From NCBI GenBank assembly GCA_035433705.1, contig DAORVK010000018.1:1-57787 (forward strand): a stretch of 57,787 nt of DNA. The letters run 5' to 3'. Position 1 is the stretch's first letter. Each line of letters opens with the position of its first letter. The notes below the pieces were generated by a model, which ran no database searches, was not told where the DNA came from, and was given only the letters and a program-made list of their open reading frames with translations. This DNA comes from CADEFQ01 sp035433705. Its GTDB lineage: Bacteria > Pseudomonadota > Gammaproteobacteria > Steroidobacterales > Steroidobacteraceae. This document shows positions 1-8,761 of this stretch, one piece after another. A program made the translations under genes and the position numbers.

Positions 1-857
1 TCGTACCGCTTCCCCCGCTCGAGCCACTGCTCGGTCCCGAGGAGTTCATTGAGCGCCCTGAAATCGAGCATCTCCCCGAGCATGGCTTGCGTCGTGCCAT
101 CGCGCTTCAGCGTCTCGAGATAGCGCTGCGCGGCGAAGGTCTGCACACGGACCATCGCGCCGGGGAAGATCGCGATCGAGAAGCCGAGCCGCTCAAGTTC
201 CCCGGCCGGCAGTAGCGGGCTCTTGCCGCCCTCGACCATGTTGGCAAGGAGTGGTGCACGCCCCTTGAAGCGCGCGAGCGCGCGCTGCATCGCCGCGAGG
301 TCTGGAAGGGCTTCGATGAAGAGGATGTCAGCTCCTGCAGCGAGATAATCTTCGGCGCGGTCGAGCGCCGCATCGAGCCCCTCGACGGCCAGTGCGTCGG
401 TGCGGCCGATGACCAGTGTCTCGTGGCTGCGACGCGCGTCGCAGGCCGCGCGGATCTTGCCGGCCATTTCCCGTGCGCTGACGAGTGTCTTGCCCGCGAG
501 GTGCCCGCAGCGCTTCGGCAATTGCTGATCCTCGAGCTGGATGGCAGAGGCGCCGGAGCGCTCGAAGAGCTGCATCGTGCGCTGCACGTTGAGCGCGTTG
601 CCGAAGCCCGTATCCGCATCGACGATGAGCGGGATCGCGACGCGCTCACGAATCTGCGAGACGACTTCGGCCACTTCGCTCATGCCGACGAGACCGATGT
701 CGGGGCGGCCGAAGCGCGTGTAGGCAATGCTCGCACCGGAAAGATAGGCGGCGCAGAAGCCTGCACGCTCGATGAGACTGGCCGAAAGGGCGTCGTAGCA
801 GCCGGGCGCCACGAGGATGCCGAGCGCGGCGAGGCGCGTGCTCAGGGAGTCGGTCAT
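1..857 (-). CDS. Isocitrate lyase/PEP mutase family C-C lyase, 3' end cut by window edge
   Basis: The frame runs off the window edge, so about 285 N-terminal residues are seen and the last residues are missing. The barrel fold signature of the isocitrate lyase/PEP mutase superfamily is clear: the metal-binding DAD at residues 80-82, Glu109-Asp110, and KRCGH at 115-119. The Cys of KRCGH is the catalytic acid/base of isocitrate, 2-methylisocitrate and 2,3-dimethylmalate lyases, so a lyase is more likely than a phosphonomutase. ATG at 857 overlaps the stop of the upstream dehydratase small subunit (ATGA), so the three genes are translated together. Paired with a two-subunit hydro-lyase, it probably splits a hydroxy-diacid into pyruvate, glyoxylate or a similar keto acid plus a short acid. 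The exact substrate cannot be read from the sequence; oxaloacetate decarboxylase-like members are the main alternative. Confidence 0.85.
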   Translation of the reverse strand, partial: MTDSLSTRLAALGILVAPGCYDALSASLIERAGFCAAYLSGASIAYTRFGRPDIGLVGMSEVAEVVSQIRERVAIPLIVDADTGFGNALNVQRTMQLFERSGASAIQLEDQQLPKRCGHLAGKTLVSAREMAGKIRAACDARRSHETLVIGRTDALAVEGLDAALDRAEDYLAAGADILFIEALPDLAAMQRALARFKGRAPLLANMVEGGKSPLLPAGELERLGFSIAIFPGAMVRVQTFAAQRYLETLKRDGTTQAMLGEMLDFRALNELLGTEQWLERGKRY

Positions 858-1372
858 ATAGATGATTTTCCGTGCAGCCGCTTGTGCAGGTTCGGCAGGA
901 GGCCGCCGTCGGCCACGATCTCGAGCAGGAATGCAGGCACGGGCTCGCCCTGATACTCGCATCCATTCGAGACATCGCGCACGAGGCCCGTCGCGAGATT
1001 CACTTCGAGCCGCGCGCCGTCAGCGATCTGCCCGGCGTCGGGTACGACCATGACCGGCAGGCCAAGGTTGAAAGCATTGCGGTAGAAGATGCGGGCGGCG
1101 GACCTGGCGAGCACCACCGAGACGCCGAGAAAGCGCAGCGCCTGCGCAGCTTGTTCGCGCGAGGAGCCGATGCCGAACCCTTCACCCGCCACGAGCAGGT
1201 CGCCGCGGGCGACTTCCCTGGCAAACTCCGGGCGCACGGCTTCGAGGCAATGCTTCGAGAGTTCCTCGAGCGGCTTGCGCATCGCGTGGCCGGGTGCCAG
1301 CAGATCGGTATCGATGCGGTCGCCGAAGACCCAGGCGCGGCCGAAGATCGGTGCAGTCGCCGCGGTACTCAT
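854..1372 (-). CDS. Aconitase-family dehydratase, small subunit (LeuD/DmdB-like)
   Basis: This 172-residue protein is the swivel domain of a two-subunit hydro-lyase. Residues 10-25 carry the family start (GRAWVFGDRIDTD), and GxGSSREQA near residues 67-75 is the substrate-binding loop shared by LeuD, homoaconitase and dimethylmaleate hydratase small subunits. It overlaps the large subunit upstream and the lyase downstream by four bases each. It should pair with the large subunit to move water across a C=C bond of a di- or tricarboxylate. It is shorter than enteric LeuD (about 200 residues) and near the length of the archaeal/DmdB type. No leuA or leuB lies nearby, which argues against leucine synthesis. 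Confidence 0.85.
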   Translation of the reverse strand: MSTAATAPIFGRAWVFGDRIDTDLLAPGHAMRKPLEELSKHCLEAVRPEFAREVARGDLLVAGEGFGIGSSREQAAQALRFLGVSVVLARSAARIFYRNAFNLGLPVMVVPDAGQIADGARLEVNLATGLVRDVSNGCEYQGEPVPAFLLEIVADGGLLPNLHKRLHGKSSI

Positions 1373-2643
1373 GCCACGGCCTTCGCAGCGAGGAATTCGC
1401 GAGGATCACCGATCGTGCCGCGCACCGCCGACGCGGCGACCGTGTAGGGGGAGGCGAGATAAACCAGGGCCCCGGGCGAGCCCATGCGTCCCTTGAAGTT
1501 GCGCGCCGTGGAGGCGATGCATACTTCGCCGCTCGCCAGCACGCCGGTGCCGTAGCCCGCACACGCGCCGCAACCGGTGGGAAGCAGAATGGCGCCGGAA
1601 TCGACGAGCGTCGCGAGCGTGCCGTCGGCCGCGGCCTCACGCGTCGTGCGTGTCGAGGCGGGCGCGATCAGGAGACGCACGCCGTTTGCGACCTTGCGCC
1701 CCTTCAACACCTGCGCCGCCATGCGCAGGTCGGACAGTTTCGCGCCCGTGCACGCGCCAATGTACGCCTGGTCGATCCGCACGCCCGTGTGCACGTCGAC
1801 CGCAGCACTGTTCGCGGGGCTATGGGGCGCAGCGACCTGCGGTGCGAGCACGCTCGCGTCGAACTCGCAATGCCGCTCGTACACGGCGTCCACATCGGAC
1901 CGCCACGCGAGTGCATCCTCACCGACCGGATGACCACCCTCGCGCAGCGCGATGAGCGTTTTCACGTCCGGCGCGATGATGCCCGTCTTGGCGCCGAGCT
2001 CCGCCGACATATTGCAGAGCACCAGCCGCTCCATCATCGAGAGCGCGGACACGGCGCTGCCGGTGTATTGCATCACCTTGTAATCGTTGCTCATGCCAAG
2101 CTGCGCACAGAGGAACAACATGATGTCCTTGGCCGCAAGGCCGGGGCCCAGCGTGCCGCGCCATTCAATGAGCCAGGTCTGTGGCACGCGCACCCAGATC
2201 TCGCCCATGACGAGCGCACCCGCCATCTCGGTCGCGCCGATGCCGACCATAAAGGCGCCAACCGCGCCGCCGGACGGCGAATGGGAATCGCCGCCCACGG
2301 CGAACATGCCGGGGACGAGATGCGCGTGCTCCTGCAGCACGACATGGCAGATCCCCTGCATGTCGTAGAAGGCGCCAATCGCGTGATCACGCGCGAAGCG
2401 GCGCGTCAGTGCAAGGATCTCCGCGCTGTCGACGTCGGGCGGCGGGACGAAATGATCGCTCGCGATGACGACTTTCGACGGATCCCAGATCTTCGCGCCG
2501 AGGCGCTCGAGATAGGGCTGCACTCGCCGGGGTCCGCCGGAGTCGTGCATCATCGCGAGATCGACCTTGCAGGTGACGATCTCGCCCGGGCTGACCCGTT
2601 CGCGCCCCGAAGCGCGAGCGATGATCTTCTCCGACAGTGTCAT
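1369..2643 (-). CDS. Aconitase-family dehydratase, large subunit (LeuC/DmdA-like, [4Fe-4S])
   Basis: This is the cluster-bearing subunit of a hydro-lyase. The cluster ligands are visible as Cys in YIGACTG and the two Cys in TGCGAC near the C-terminus, and GGDSHS lies near residue 120. The family start MTLSEKI is used here (ATG at 2643); another ATG at 2661 would add six residues, and neither has a clear ribosome site. At about 424 residues it fits the short LeuC type, which includes 3-isopropylmalate and 2,3-dimethylmalate dehydratases. With the small subunit and a lyase in one overlapping operon and no leuA/leuB, a catabolic dehydratase is more likely than LeuC. The substrate is unknown. Confidence 0.85.
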   Translation of the reverse strand: MTLSEKIIARASGRERVSPGEIVTCKVDLAMMHDSGGPRRVQPYLERLGAKIWDPSKVVIASDHFVPPPDVDSAEILALTRRFARDHAIGAFYDMQGICHVVLQEHAHLVPGMFAVGGDSHSPSGGAVGAFMVGIGATEMAGALVMGEIWVRVPQTWLIEWRGTLGPGLAAKDIMLFLCAQLGMSNDYKVMQYTGSAVSALSMMERLVLCNMSAELGAKTGIIAPDVKTLIALREGGHPVGEDALAWRSDVDAVYERHCEFDASVLAPQVAAPHSPANSAAVDVHTGVRIDQAYIGACTGAKLSDLRMAAQVLKGRKVANGVRLLIAPASTRTTREAAADGTLATLVDSGAILLPTGCGACAGYGTGVLASGEVCIASTARNFKGRMGSPGALVYLASPYTVAASAVRGTIGDPREFLAAKAVA

Positions 2644-2776
2644 GGCGGAATGCGGCTGCATGCCGCCACTATAGCGACCGCACCGCGATGCGGACCATCC
2701 CGTAAGTATTCGCCGCAGCCCGGGTCGCCCCTACAGACGTTGCGGCATAATCGGGTTTCCTCGCGTGGAGCCGCTC
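2644..2776. promoter_or_regulatory. Divergent promoter region, dehydratase-lyase operon and amidohydrolase
   Basis: This 133-base gap separates two operons pointing away from each other. On the plus strand CATAAT at 2746-2751 is a plausible -10 box about 25 bases before the amidohydrolase start, but I see no good -35. GGAG at 2767-2770 is the ribosome site for ATG 2777. No clear operator palindrome was seen. Confidence 0.4.
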
Positions 2777-4321
2777 ATGCCGAATCCAGACAAGAAATAT
2801 GATCTCCTGATCCGCAACGTCCGCGTGGTGCGCCCAAAGCGCACGTCCGTGCAACGGATGGACATCGCAGTCAAGGACGGCAAGTTCGCGAAGATCGGCA
2901 AGGGACTGAAAACCGCGGACGCCGCGACGGTTGTCGATGGCAGGAACAGGTTGGCCTTTCCGGGCCTCGTCGATCCGCACATGCACTGCGGGATCTACGG
3001 CCCGCTCGCCGAGGATGCGCTCTCCGAGAGCCGCGCCGCTGCGCAGGGAGGCGTCACCTCGAGCCTCAATTACATGCGTACCGGTGGCTACTATATGCAA
3101 AAGGGCGGCCCGTACTCGCAGGTCTACCAGGAAGTGCTCGACATCTCGAAGGACCGCTTCTACGTCGATTACGCCTATCACCTCGCGCCGCTCGACCGCA
3201 CCCATATCGGCGAAATCGACATGCTGATCGACAAGTTCGGGGTGACATCGTTCAAGATCTTCATGTTTTACGGCGGCTACGGCCTGCACGGTGCTTCGAG
3301 TTCGCAGCACGAGTTCCTGATGATCGGCAAGGACGAGAAGTACGACATCGCGCACTTCGAGTTCGTGATGCGCGGCGTGCAGCGCGCGATGCAGCGCCAC
3401 CCCGGGAAGAAGGCTGCGATCTCGCTTTCGCTGCACTGCGAGCTCGCCGAGATCCTCGCCGCCTACACGAAGATGGTCGAGGGTGGCGCGAGGCAGACCG
3501 ATCTCGACACCTGGCTCACCGGCGTCTCGAACGACCCCGAGTGCGCCGACTGTGCGCCACTTGCGGGCCTGCGGGCCTACAGCGCGGCGCGGCCGCCGCA
3601 CTCCGAGGGGCTCGCGATCACCATCGCGTCCTACCTCGCGAACGAGACGAACTGCGCCAATATCAACCTGCTGCACCTGACCTCCCGCAAGGCCGTCGAG
3701 GCGGCGCTCACGATGGCGAAGGCGTTCCCCCACGTGAACTTTCGCCGCGAAGTCACGATCGCGCATCTGTGCCTCGACTACGACACGCCGGTGAAAGCGC
3801 TCGCCAAGGTCAACCCGCCGATCCGCTCGCGCGACGATGTGGAGTTTCTCTGGAAGGCATTGCTCGACGGCAAGCTCGACTGGGTCTGCTCGGATCACGC
3901 CTGCTGCAGGTATGAGATGAAGCTCGGCAAGGAGGACAAGAGCGACATCTTCCAGGCGAAATCGGGCTTCGGAGGCACCGAGTTCATGCTTGCCGCGCTC
4001 ATCACCGCGGGCAAGCCGCGCGGTCTCAGCTACAACCGCATGGCAGAGCTCCTCGCTTACAATGCCGCGGAGCGTTTCGGGCTCAAGGGCAAGGGCGACA
4101 TCGCGCCGGGCCTCGATGCCGATCTCGTGCTCGTCGACCCGGACAAGAGCTTCGTCGCGAGCGGGAAGTTGTCCGAGTCGCAGCAGGGCTATTCGGTATT
4201 CGAGGGCATGGAAATGAGCGCCACGGTGACCGACACTTACCTGCGCGGGCACCGGATCTGGGGCGACGGCCAGGTGATCGGCGCGCCGCGGGGCCAGTAC
4301 CTGATGCGCCCGTACGGTTGA
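2777..4321 (+). CDS. Hydantoinase/dihydropyrimidinase-type cyclic amidohydrolase
   Basis: This 514-residue metal-dependent amidohydrolase should open a cyclic amide or imide ring. All ligands of the binuclear hydantoinase/allantoinase site are visible: HMH at residues 68-70, Lys160 in SFKIFM (the carbamylated lysine), His220, His300 and Asp373 in SDHA. The C-terminal GLDADLVLVDPD belongs to the small beta-sandwich domain. ATG at 2777 is chosen because GGAG lies six bases upstream; a GTG at 2765 is the alternative. It is divergent from the dehydratase-lyase genes, and a ring opener plus dehydratase plus lyase recalls late steps of N-heterocycle breakdown, though that link is inference. Unusual cysteines cluster at 256-259 and 376-377. 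The substrate is unknown. Confidence 0.8.
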   Translation: MPNPDKKYDLLIRNVRVVRPKRTSVQRMDIAVKDGKFAKIGKGLKTADAATVVDGRNRLAFPGLVDPHMHCGIYGPLAEDALSESRAAAQGGVTSSLNYMRTGGYYMQKGGPYSQVYQEVLDISKDRFYVDYAYHLAPLDRTHIGEIDMLIDKFGVTSFKIFMFYGGYGLHGASSSQHEFLMIGKDEKYDIAHFEFVMRGVQRAMQRHPGKKAAISLSLHCELAEILAAYTKMVEGGARQTDLDTWLTGVSNDPECADCAPLAGLRAYSAARPPHSEGLAITIASYLANETNCANINLLHLTSRKAVEAALTMAKAFPHVNFRREVTIAHLCLDYDTPVKALAKVNPPIRSRDDVEFLWKALLDGKLDWVCSDHACCRYEMKLGKEDKSDIFQAKSGFGGTEFMLAALITAGKPRGLSYNRMAELLAYNAAERFGLKGKGDIAPGLDADLVLVDPDKSFVASGKLSESQQGYSVFEGMEMSATVTDTYLRGHRIWGDGQVIGAPRGQYLMRPYG

Positions 4322-4352
4322 TCCACGGAATTCGGTTTTTCAAGGAGCTGTC

Positions 4353-4835
4353 ATGACGATCAAGGCCGGTGACAAGATGCCTTCGGGCACGTTGAAGACG
4401 ATGACCCCGGACGGGGCTCGGGACCTCACGACCGAGGAGCTGTTCAAGGGCAAGACAGTGGTGCTGTTCTCGGTGCCGGGAGCGTTCACGCCGACCTGCG
4501 ACGCGAAGCACCTGCCGGGCTACGTGCAGCAAGCAGCCGCGATCCGCGCCAAGGGCGTCGACACGATCGCCTGCATGGCAGTGAATGACGTGTTCGTGAT
4601 GAACGCGTGGGGCAAGGCGTCGGGTACCGGCAGCGATGTGCTGATGCTGGCTGACGGCAATGGCGACTATGCAAAAGCGCTCGGCCTCGAGATGGATGGT
4701 CGTGGCTTCGGCATGGGGCTGCGTGGCCAGCGTTTCGCCCTGATCGTGAAGAATGGCGTCGCGACGCACGTCTTCATCGAGGCGCCGCGCGAGTTCAGGG
4801 TTTCCGCCGCGGAATACGTGCTCGGCCAGCTCTGA
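4353..4835 (+). CDS. Prx5-type peroxiredoxin (AhpC/TSA family, glutaredoxin-type)
   Basis: This 160-residue thiol peroxidase reduces H2O2 and organic peroxides. The peroxidatic Cys49 lies in PGAFTPTC, the signature of the Prx5/hybrid-glutaredoxin group, and the length fits that group. A second Cys near residue 73 lies where many Prx5 members have a non-resolving cysteine, so reduction by glutathione or glutaredoxin is likely. No glutaredoxin domain is fused. AAGGAG stands seven bases before ATG. It starts 31 bases after the amidohydrolase and ends one base before the next gene, so the three are probably co-transcribed. Confidence 0.92.
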   Translation: MTIKAGDKMPSGTLKTMTPDGARDLTTEELFKGKTVVLFSVPGAFTPTCDAKHLPGYVQQAAAIRAKGVDTIACMAVNDVFVMNAWGKASGTGSDVLMLADGNGDYAKALGLEMDGRGFGMGLRGQRFALIVKNGVATHVFIEAPREFRVSAAEYVLGQL

Positions 4836-4836
4836 A

Positions 4837-5859
4837 ATGACCCCTGTTTCCGATCGCAATCACCGCATCACCTTCCAGCGCACGCCGCAAGGCCTGCCGA
4901 CGCCGGGCGATTTCGGCGCGGATACCACGCCCATTCCGGCGCCCGGCCCCGGGCAGTTTCTGTCGCGCACGGTCTGGCTCTCGCTCGATCCCTACTATCG
5001 CAACGTGATGAAGGGGAGCCAGCTGTATGCGGAAGGGGTCAAGCCAGGCGATGTCATGATCGGCGACACGGTGGCGCAGATCATCGAGTCGCGCCACACG
5101 GATTATCGGGCGGGTGAGTTCGTCCGGGTGCGCAATGGCTGGCAGGAATACGCGCTGTCGTCGGGCCAGGACGTGCGCAAGCTCGATCCCGCGGCGGCGC
5201 CGGTCTCGACCGCGCTGGGCGTGCTCGGCATGCCCGGAATCACGGGCTATGCCGGCCTTGTATATCTCGGCGAGCCGAAGCCCGGCGAGACGGTCGTGGT
5301 TTCCGCGGCGACAGGCGCGGTTGGCACCACGGCGGGGCAGGTGGCCCGCCTGGTCGGCGCACGTGCGGTGGGCATCGCCGGCAGCGACGAGAAATGCGAC
5401 TTCGCTGTGCGGGAACTGGGTTACGAGGCCTGCGTGAACTACAAGAAGGGCGATCTTGCGGCGCAATTGAAGGCGGTCTGCCCGCGCGGCATCGACGTGT
5501 ACTTCGACAATGTCGGTGGCGACACGCTGCAGGCCGTGCTACGCAATCTCGCGCTGCACGCCCGGGTCGTACTCTGCGGCATGATCGAGTCCTACAGCCT
5601 CGACCAGCCGCCGCCGGGGCCTTTCCTGGGTCCGGTAGTTGGCGCGCGCGCGACGATGCGCGGGCTCGTCGTGTACGACCACATGCACCGCATGGACGAA
5701 TTGGTGCGGGTGGTCGGCGGCTGGATCCGTGCCGGCACGTTCCGCTATCGGGAAGACATTACGGAGGGGCTCGCGCAGGCGCCCGAGGCATTTTGCCGCC
5801 TGATGCGTGGCGAGAATTTCGGCAAGGCGCTGGTGCGCGTCAGCGCCGAGCATAGTTAG
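4837..5859 (+). CDS. NADP-dependent medium-chain oxidoreductase (CurA/LTB4DH-like enone reductase)
   Basis: This 340-residue protein belongs to the zinc-free MDR group of leukotriene B4 dehydrogenase, CurA and related NADPH-dependent alkenal/enone reductases. The Rossmann motif is AATGAVG at about residues 154-160, and YFDNVGG near residue 223 is typical of the group. It has no structural-zinc cysteines. It likely reduces alpha,beta-unsaturated carbonyls and fits a detoxification role beside the peroxiredoxin. The start ATG is one base after the peroxiredoxin stop. Its stop lies six bases from the convergent transporter stop. Confidence 0.85.
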   Translation: MTPVSDRNHRITFQRTPQGLPTPGDFGADTTPIPAPGPGQFLSRTVWLSLDPYYRNVMKGSQLYAEGVKPGDVMIGDTVAQIIESRHTDYRAGEFVRVRNGWQEYALSSGQDVRKLDPAAAPVSTALGVLGMPGITGYAGLVYLGEPKPGETVVVSAATGAVGTTAGQVARLVGARAVGIAGSDEKCDFAVRELGYEACVNYKKGDLAAQLKAVCPRGIDVYFDNVGGDTLQAVLRNLALHARVVLCGMIESYSLDQPPPGPFLGPVVGARATMRGLVVYDHMHRMDELVRVVGGWIRAGTFRYREDITEGLAQAPEAFCRLMRGENFGKALVRVSAEHS

Positions 5860-5865
5860 GGCCAG

Positions 5866-7059
5866 TCAACGGCCCTTGGGGCCACGGATCGCCACGCGTG
5901 CGGAGAACGCGACGCCGATGGCACCGAGGGCCATCAGCAACGCGATCGTGCCCGCCGTGCCGCGATAGAGCGCGCCGGTCGCGACCGAGAAGAGCACCGT
6001 CGTCAGCATCGCGATGGAACTGGAGAGGCCGCTCGCGAGCCCGGCAAGCTCGGGGCGTCCGCTCACTGCCCCCGCGAGCGCAAGCGGCGACATGAGGCCG
6101 TTGCCTGCCAGCAGGAAAATGAGCGCCACGAGATAGCTCTGTACCCGCGGGTCCACGAGCAGCGTCGCAACGCCAAAGGTCGCTGCGCCGAGCATCGTCA
6201 GTGCCACGCCGACATGCAGCATGCGTCGTGAGCTCCAGCGCCTCGCTCCCGTTCCGGCGAACCAGGCGCCGCCGGCAAATGCGGCTGCCAGCAATGCCCA
6301 CATGAGGCCAAACCGGGCTGGACCGATCCGGAACGCATCCTCGAAAAATGCCGCTCCCACTGTCAGAAAGGCGTAGATGATGCCGTTCGCGCAGCCGTAC
6401 ACGAACGTATAGCCGAGAAAGCATCGATCTCCGAGCAACATTGCGCTGGCGCGCAGGAGTGTGGCGTCGGTACCCGTCCGCAGTCGCCCGGTGCGCGTCT
6501 CCGGCATGGCAGCAAACATCCAGCCGAGCAACGCGAGCGCCACCACGGCGTGCAGCCCGAATACCGCGCGCCAACCGGCCGTCTCGACGATGAGGCCTCC
6601 CGCTATCGGCGAAATGATCGGCGAGAGCCCCGTGACGGCGGTAATGAAGGAGAGCGATATGGCAGCGCGCTCGGGCTCGTGCGTATCCCGCACCATCGCG
6701 CGCGCAGCCACGGTGCCGACGCTCACGCCCACCGCCTGGACGCAACGCGCCGCAACCAGCCACGGCAGTGTGGGCGCGAAGGCGGCGGCGGCGCTGCCTG
6801 CGGCGAAAGTCGCGAAGCCGACCAGCACGACCGGGCGGCGTCCGAACCGGTCGCACAGCAAGCCCTGAAACGGTTGCGCGAGACCGAGCGAGAGGAGATA
6901 CACGGAAACGACGAACTGGGCGGTGCCGAAATCCGCCTGCAGGCCGCTCGCGAGGGCGGGCAGCGCCGGCATGAGACTCGCCATGCCGAACGCCGAAAGA
7001 CCGCTCGCCAAGCCGAGCAGCAAGATCCAGCTGCGCGAACCGGCGCGGTTGCGCTTCAC
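5866..7059 (-). CDS. Bcr/CflA-family MFS exporter
   Basis: This 397-residue membrane protein has about 12 hydrophobic segments. The loop between helices 2 and 3 reads DRFGRRPV, the MFS signature, and FITAVTGLSPIISPIAGG near residue 140 is the antiporter-type motif C region of Bcr/CflA drug exporters. It should export a small organic molecule in exchange for protons across the inner membrane. Its ATG overlaps the etfA stop (ATGA), so it is the last gene of the IclR-etfB-etfA unit. That suggests its substrate is linked to ETF-dependent metabolism rather than to an antibiotic, but this is inference. Confidence 0.85.
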   Translation of the reverse strand: MKRNRAGSRSWILLLGLASGLSAFGMASLMPALPALASGLQADFGTAQFVVSVYLLSLGLAQPFQGLLCDRFGRRPVVLVGFATFAAGSAAAAFAPTLPWLVAARCVQAVGVSVGTVAARAMVRDTHEPERAAISLSFITAVTGLSPIISPIAGGLIVETAGWRAVFGLHAVVALALLGWMFAAMPETRTGRLRTGTDATLLRASAMLLGDRCFLGYTFVYGCANGIIYAFLTVGAAFFEDAFRIGPARFGLMWALLAAAFAGGAWFAGTGARRWSSRRMLHVGVALTMLGAATFGVATLLVDPRVQSYLVALIFLLAGNGLMSPLALAGAVSGRPELAGLASGLSSSIAMLTTVLFSVATGALYRGTAGTIALLMALGAIGVAFSARVAIRGPKGR

Positions 7060-8000
7060 GCGCTCAGCAGTTTCTCGAGCTCCGGAACGATCGTGAACAG
7101 GTCGCCTACGAGACCGATGTCGGCCACTTCGAAGACCGGCGCTTCAGCATCCTTGTTGATCGCAACGATGGTGCGCGCGTCCTTGATGCCGGTGAGGTGC
7201 TGGATGGCGCCAGAAATGCCGATTGCGAAATAGAGTTCCGGGGCGATGATCTTCCCGGTCTGGCCAACTTGCAGGTCGCTCGCGGCGAAGCCGGCATCGA
7301 CGGCCGCGCGTGATGCGCCGACTGCGGCGCCGAGGCGATCGGCGAGGCTGTAGATAATCCTGAAATTATCGGCGCTGCCCAAGGCACGGCCGCCAGACAC
7401 GACGCGCGAGGCACTCTGCAGGTCGGGTCGGTCGCTCTTCGCTGCAACAATGCCGACGAACCGCGTGTGAGAAGGCAGCGCAACGTCTGACACGAGCGTC
7501 TCGACAGGTGCCGCCCCCCCGCCAGGGGTTGCCTCGAACGAGGCGATGCGCACGGTCGCGACGATTCGCGTGCCGGGATCGACTTCGGCGGTGACGATCG
7601 CGTTGCCGGCATAAGTCGGGCGCCGGAAGCGGGTGGCGCTTTCGGCGGCCATGATGTCGGACAACTGCGGTGCGTCGAGCAGCGCGGCCACGCGCGGCAT
7701 CAGGTCCTTGCCGAAGGTGGTCGAGGGACCGAACACGTGCGAATAGGCGGCGGCGAGGTGCGCCACCTGGGGAGCGAGCAACGCGGCGAGCGCATGCGAG
7801 TTCTCCGGCCGGTCGATCCGCAGCACGCGTGTGACGCCCTCGAGCTTCGCCGCTTCGGCGGCCACCGCCGCGCCATCGGCGGCGAACACCGCGACGTCGA
7901 TCTGCGCGCCGGCAACGCTGCGCGCGCAGCTGACGCACTTTGCCGTGCTGGCATTCAGCCGGGTGCCATTGTGCTCGGCAACGATGAGGATCTTCGCCAT
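7056..8000 (-). CDS. etfA: Electron transfer flavoprotein, alpha subunit
   Basis: This 314-residue subunit carries the FAD domain of ETF, which takes electrons from acyl-CoA and related dehydrogenases to ETF:quinone oxidoreductase. The C-terminal half has the FAD-binding VVSGGRALGS, the VGASRAAVDAGF stretch, GQTGKIIAPELY, and SGAIQHLTGI, all expected for EtfA. ATG at 8000 (MAKILIVAEHNG) is the conventional start and shares a base with the etfB stop (TGATG); GTG at 8003 is an alternative. No acyl-CoA dehydrogenase or ETF-QO gene lies in this operon. Confidence 0.96.
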   Translation of the reverse strand: MAKILIVAEHNGTRLNASTAKCVSCARSVAGAQIDVAVFAADGAAVAAEAAKLEGVTRVLRIDRPENSHALAALLAPQVAHLAAAYSHVFGPSTTFGKDLMPRVAALLDAPQLSDIMAAESATRFRRPTYAGNAIVTAEVDPGTRIVATVRIASFEATPGGGAAPVETLVSDVALPSHTRFVGIVAAKSDRPDLQSASRVVSGGRALGSADNFRIIYSLADRLGAAVGASRAAVDAGFAASDLQVGQTGKIIAPELYFAIGISGAIQHLTGIKDARTIVAINKDAEAPVFEVADIGLVGDLFTIVPELEKLLSA

Positions 8001-8749
8001 CACAACACTCCCCGCTTGCGCAGCGCTGCGACGAGCTCCTGCGTGTCCTTCACGATGATGCCCTTCTGCCGCTGGGCAGGTGGCTCGGTCTTCACGATCT
8101 TCACCCTGCAGACGGCGCTCACGCCGAGGTCGGCGAGCGACATGCTGTCGAGCGGCTTCTTCTTTGCCTTCATGATGTCGGGCAGCTTCACATAGCGCGG
8201 CTCGTTCAGGCGCAGGTCGGCTGTCACGACCGCGGGCAGGTCGATCTCGAGCGTCTCGAGGCCGGCGTCGATCTCACGGGTCACGCGGGCGGTGGCGCCC
8301 GTGATTTCAACCTTCGAAGCGAACGTGGCCTGCGGGCGCTGCCAGAGGGAGGCGAGCATCTGCCCTGTCTGGTTGTTGTCGTCGTCGATGGCCTGCTTGC
8401 CGAGCAGCACGAGGAACGGCTGTTCCTTTTCGATCACCTTCAGGATGGCGCGGGCCGCCGCGAGCGGCTCCACGACGCCGTCGTGCACGACGTGAACAGC
8501 CCGATCGGCGCCCATGGCGAGTGCCGTGCGCAGCTGCTGCTGGCAGTCGGCGGGGCCGATGGTGATGGCCACGACCTCTTCGGCCTCGCCACGTTCCCTG
8601 ATGCGCAGGGCTTCTTCAAGCGCGATCTCGTCAAACGGGTTGAGACTGAGCTTGATTCCGTCGGTGATGACACCCGAGCCATCCGGCTTGACCCGGATCC
8701 GGACATTGAAATCGACGACACGTTTGACGCAGACGAGAATTCGCTTCAT
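8000..8749 (-). CDS. etfB: Electron transfer flavoprotein, beta subunit
   Basis: This 249-residue subunit begins MKRILVCVKRVVD and has the AMP-binding region with MGADRAVHV and GKQAIDDDNNQTG. The ETF beta signature falls in the VTADLRLNEPRYVKLPDIMKAKKKP stretch near residues 185-208, including the acyl-CoA dehydrogenase docking loop. It forms a heterodimer with EtfA. It starts 12 bases after the IclR stop, so it may be read from the IclR promoter; TATACT in that short gap could be a separate -10 box. Confidence 0.96.
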   Translation of the reverse strand: MKRILVCVKRVVDFNVRIRVKPDGSGVITDGIKLSLNPFDEIALEEALRIRERGEAEEVVAITIGPADCQQQLRTALAMGADRAVHVVHDGVVEPLAAARAILKVIEKEQPFLVLLGKQAIDDDNNQTGQMLASLWQRPQATFASKVEITGATARVTREIDAGLETLEIDLPAVVTADLRLNEPRYVKLPDIMKAKKKPLDSMSLADLGVSAVCRVKIVKTEPPAQRQKGIIVKDTQELVAALRKRGVL

Positions 8750-8761
8750 TGGGGCAGTATA

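Noticed and set aside
1..857. Carboxyphosphonoenolpyruvate or phosphoenolpyruvate mutase function
   Set aside because: Mutases lack the KRCGH Cys; it is present here, which favours a C-C lyase.
1369..2643. LeuC of leucine synthesis
   Set aside because: No leuA or leuB lies nearby and a lyase-family gene is coupled instead; not fully excluded without phylogeny.
2669..4252. Long open frame on the minus strand opposite the amidohydrolase
   Set aside because: It is rich in Arg/Val/Ala from the reverse of a GC-rich gene and has no family motifs, while the plus strand has all the amidohydrolase ligands.
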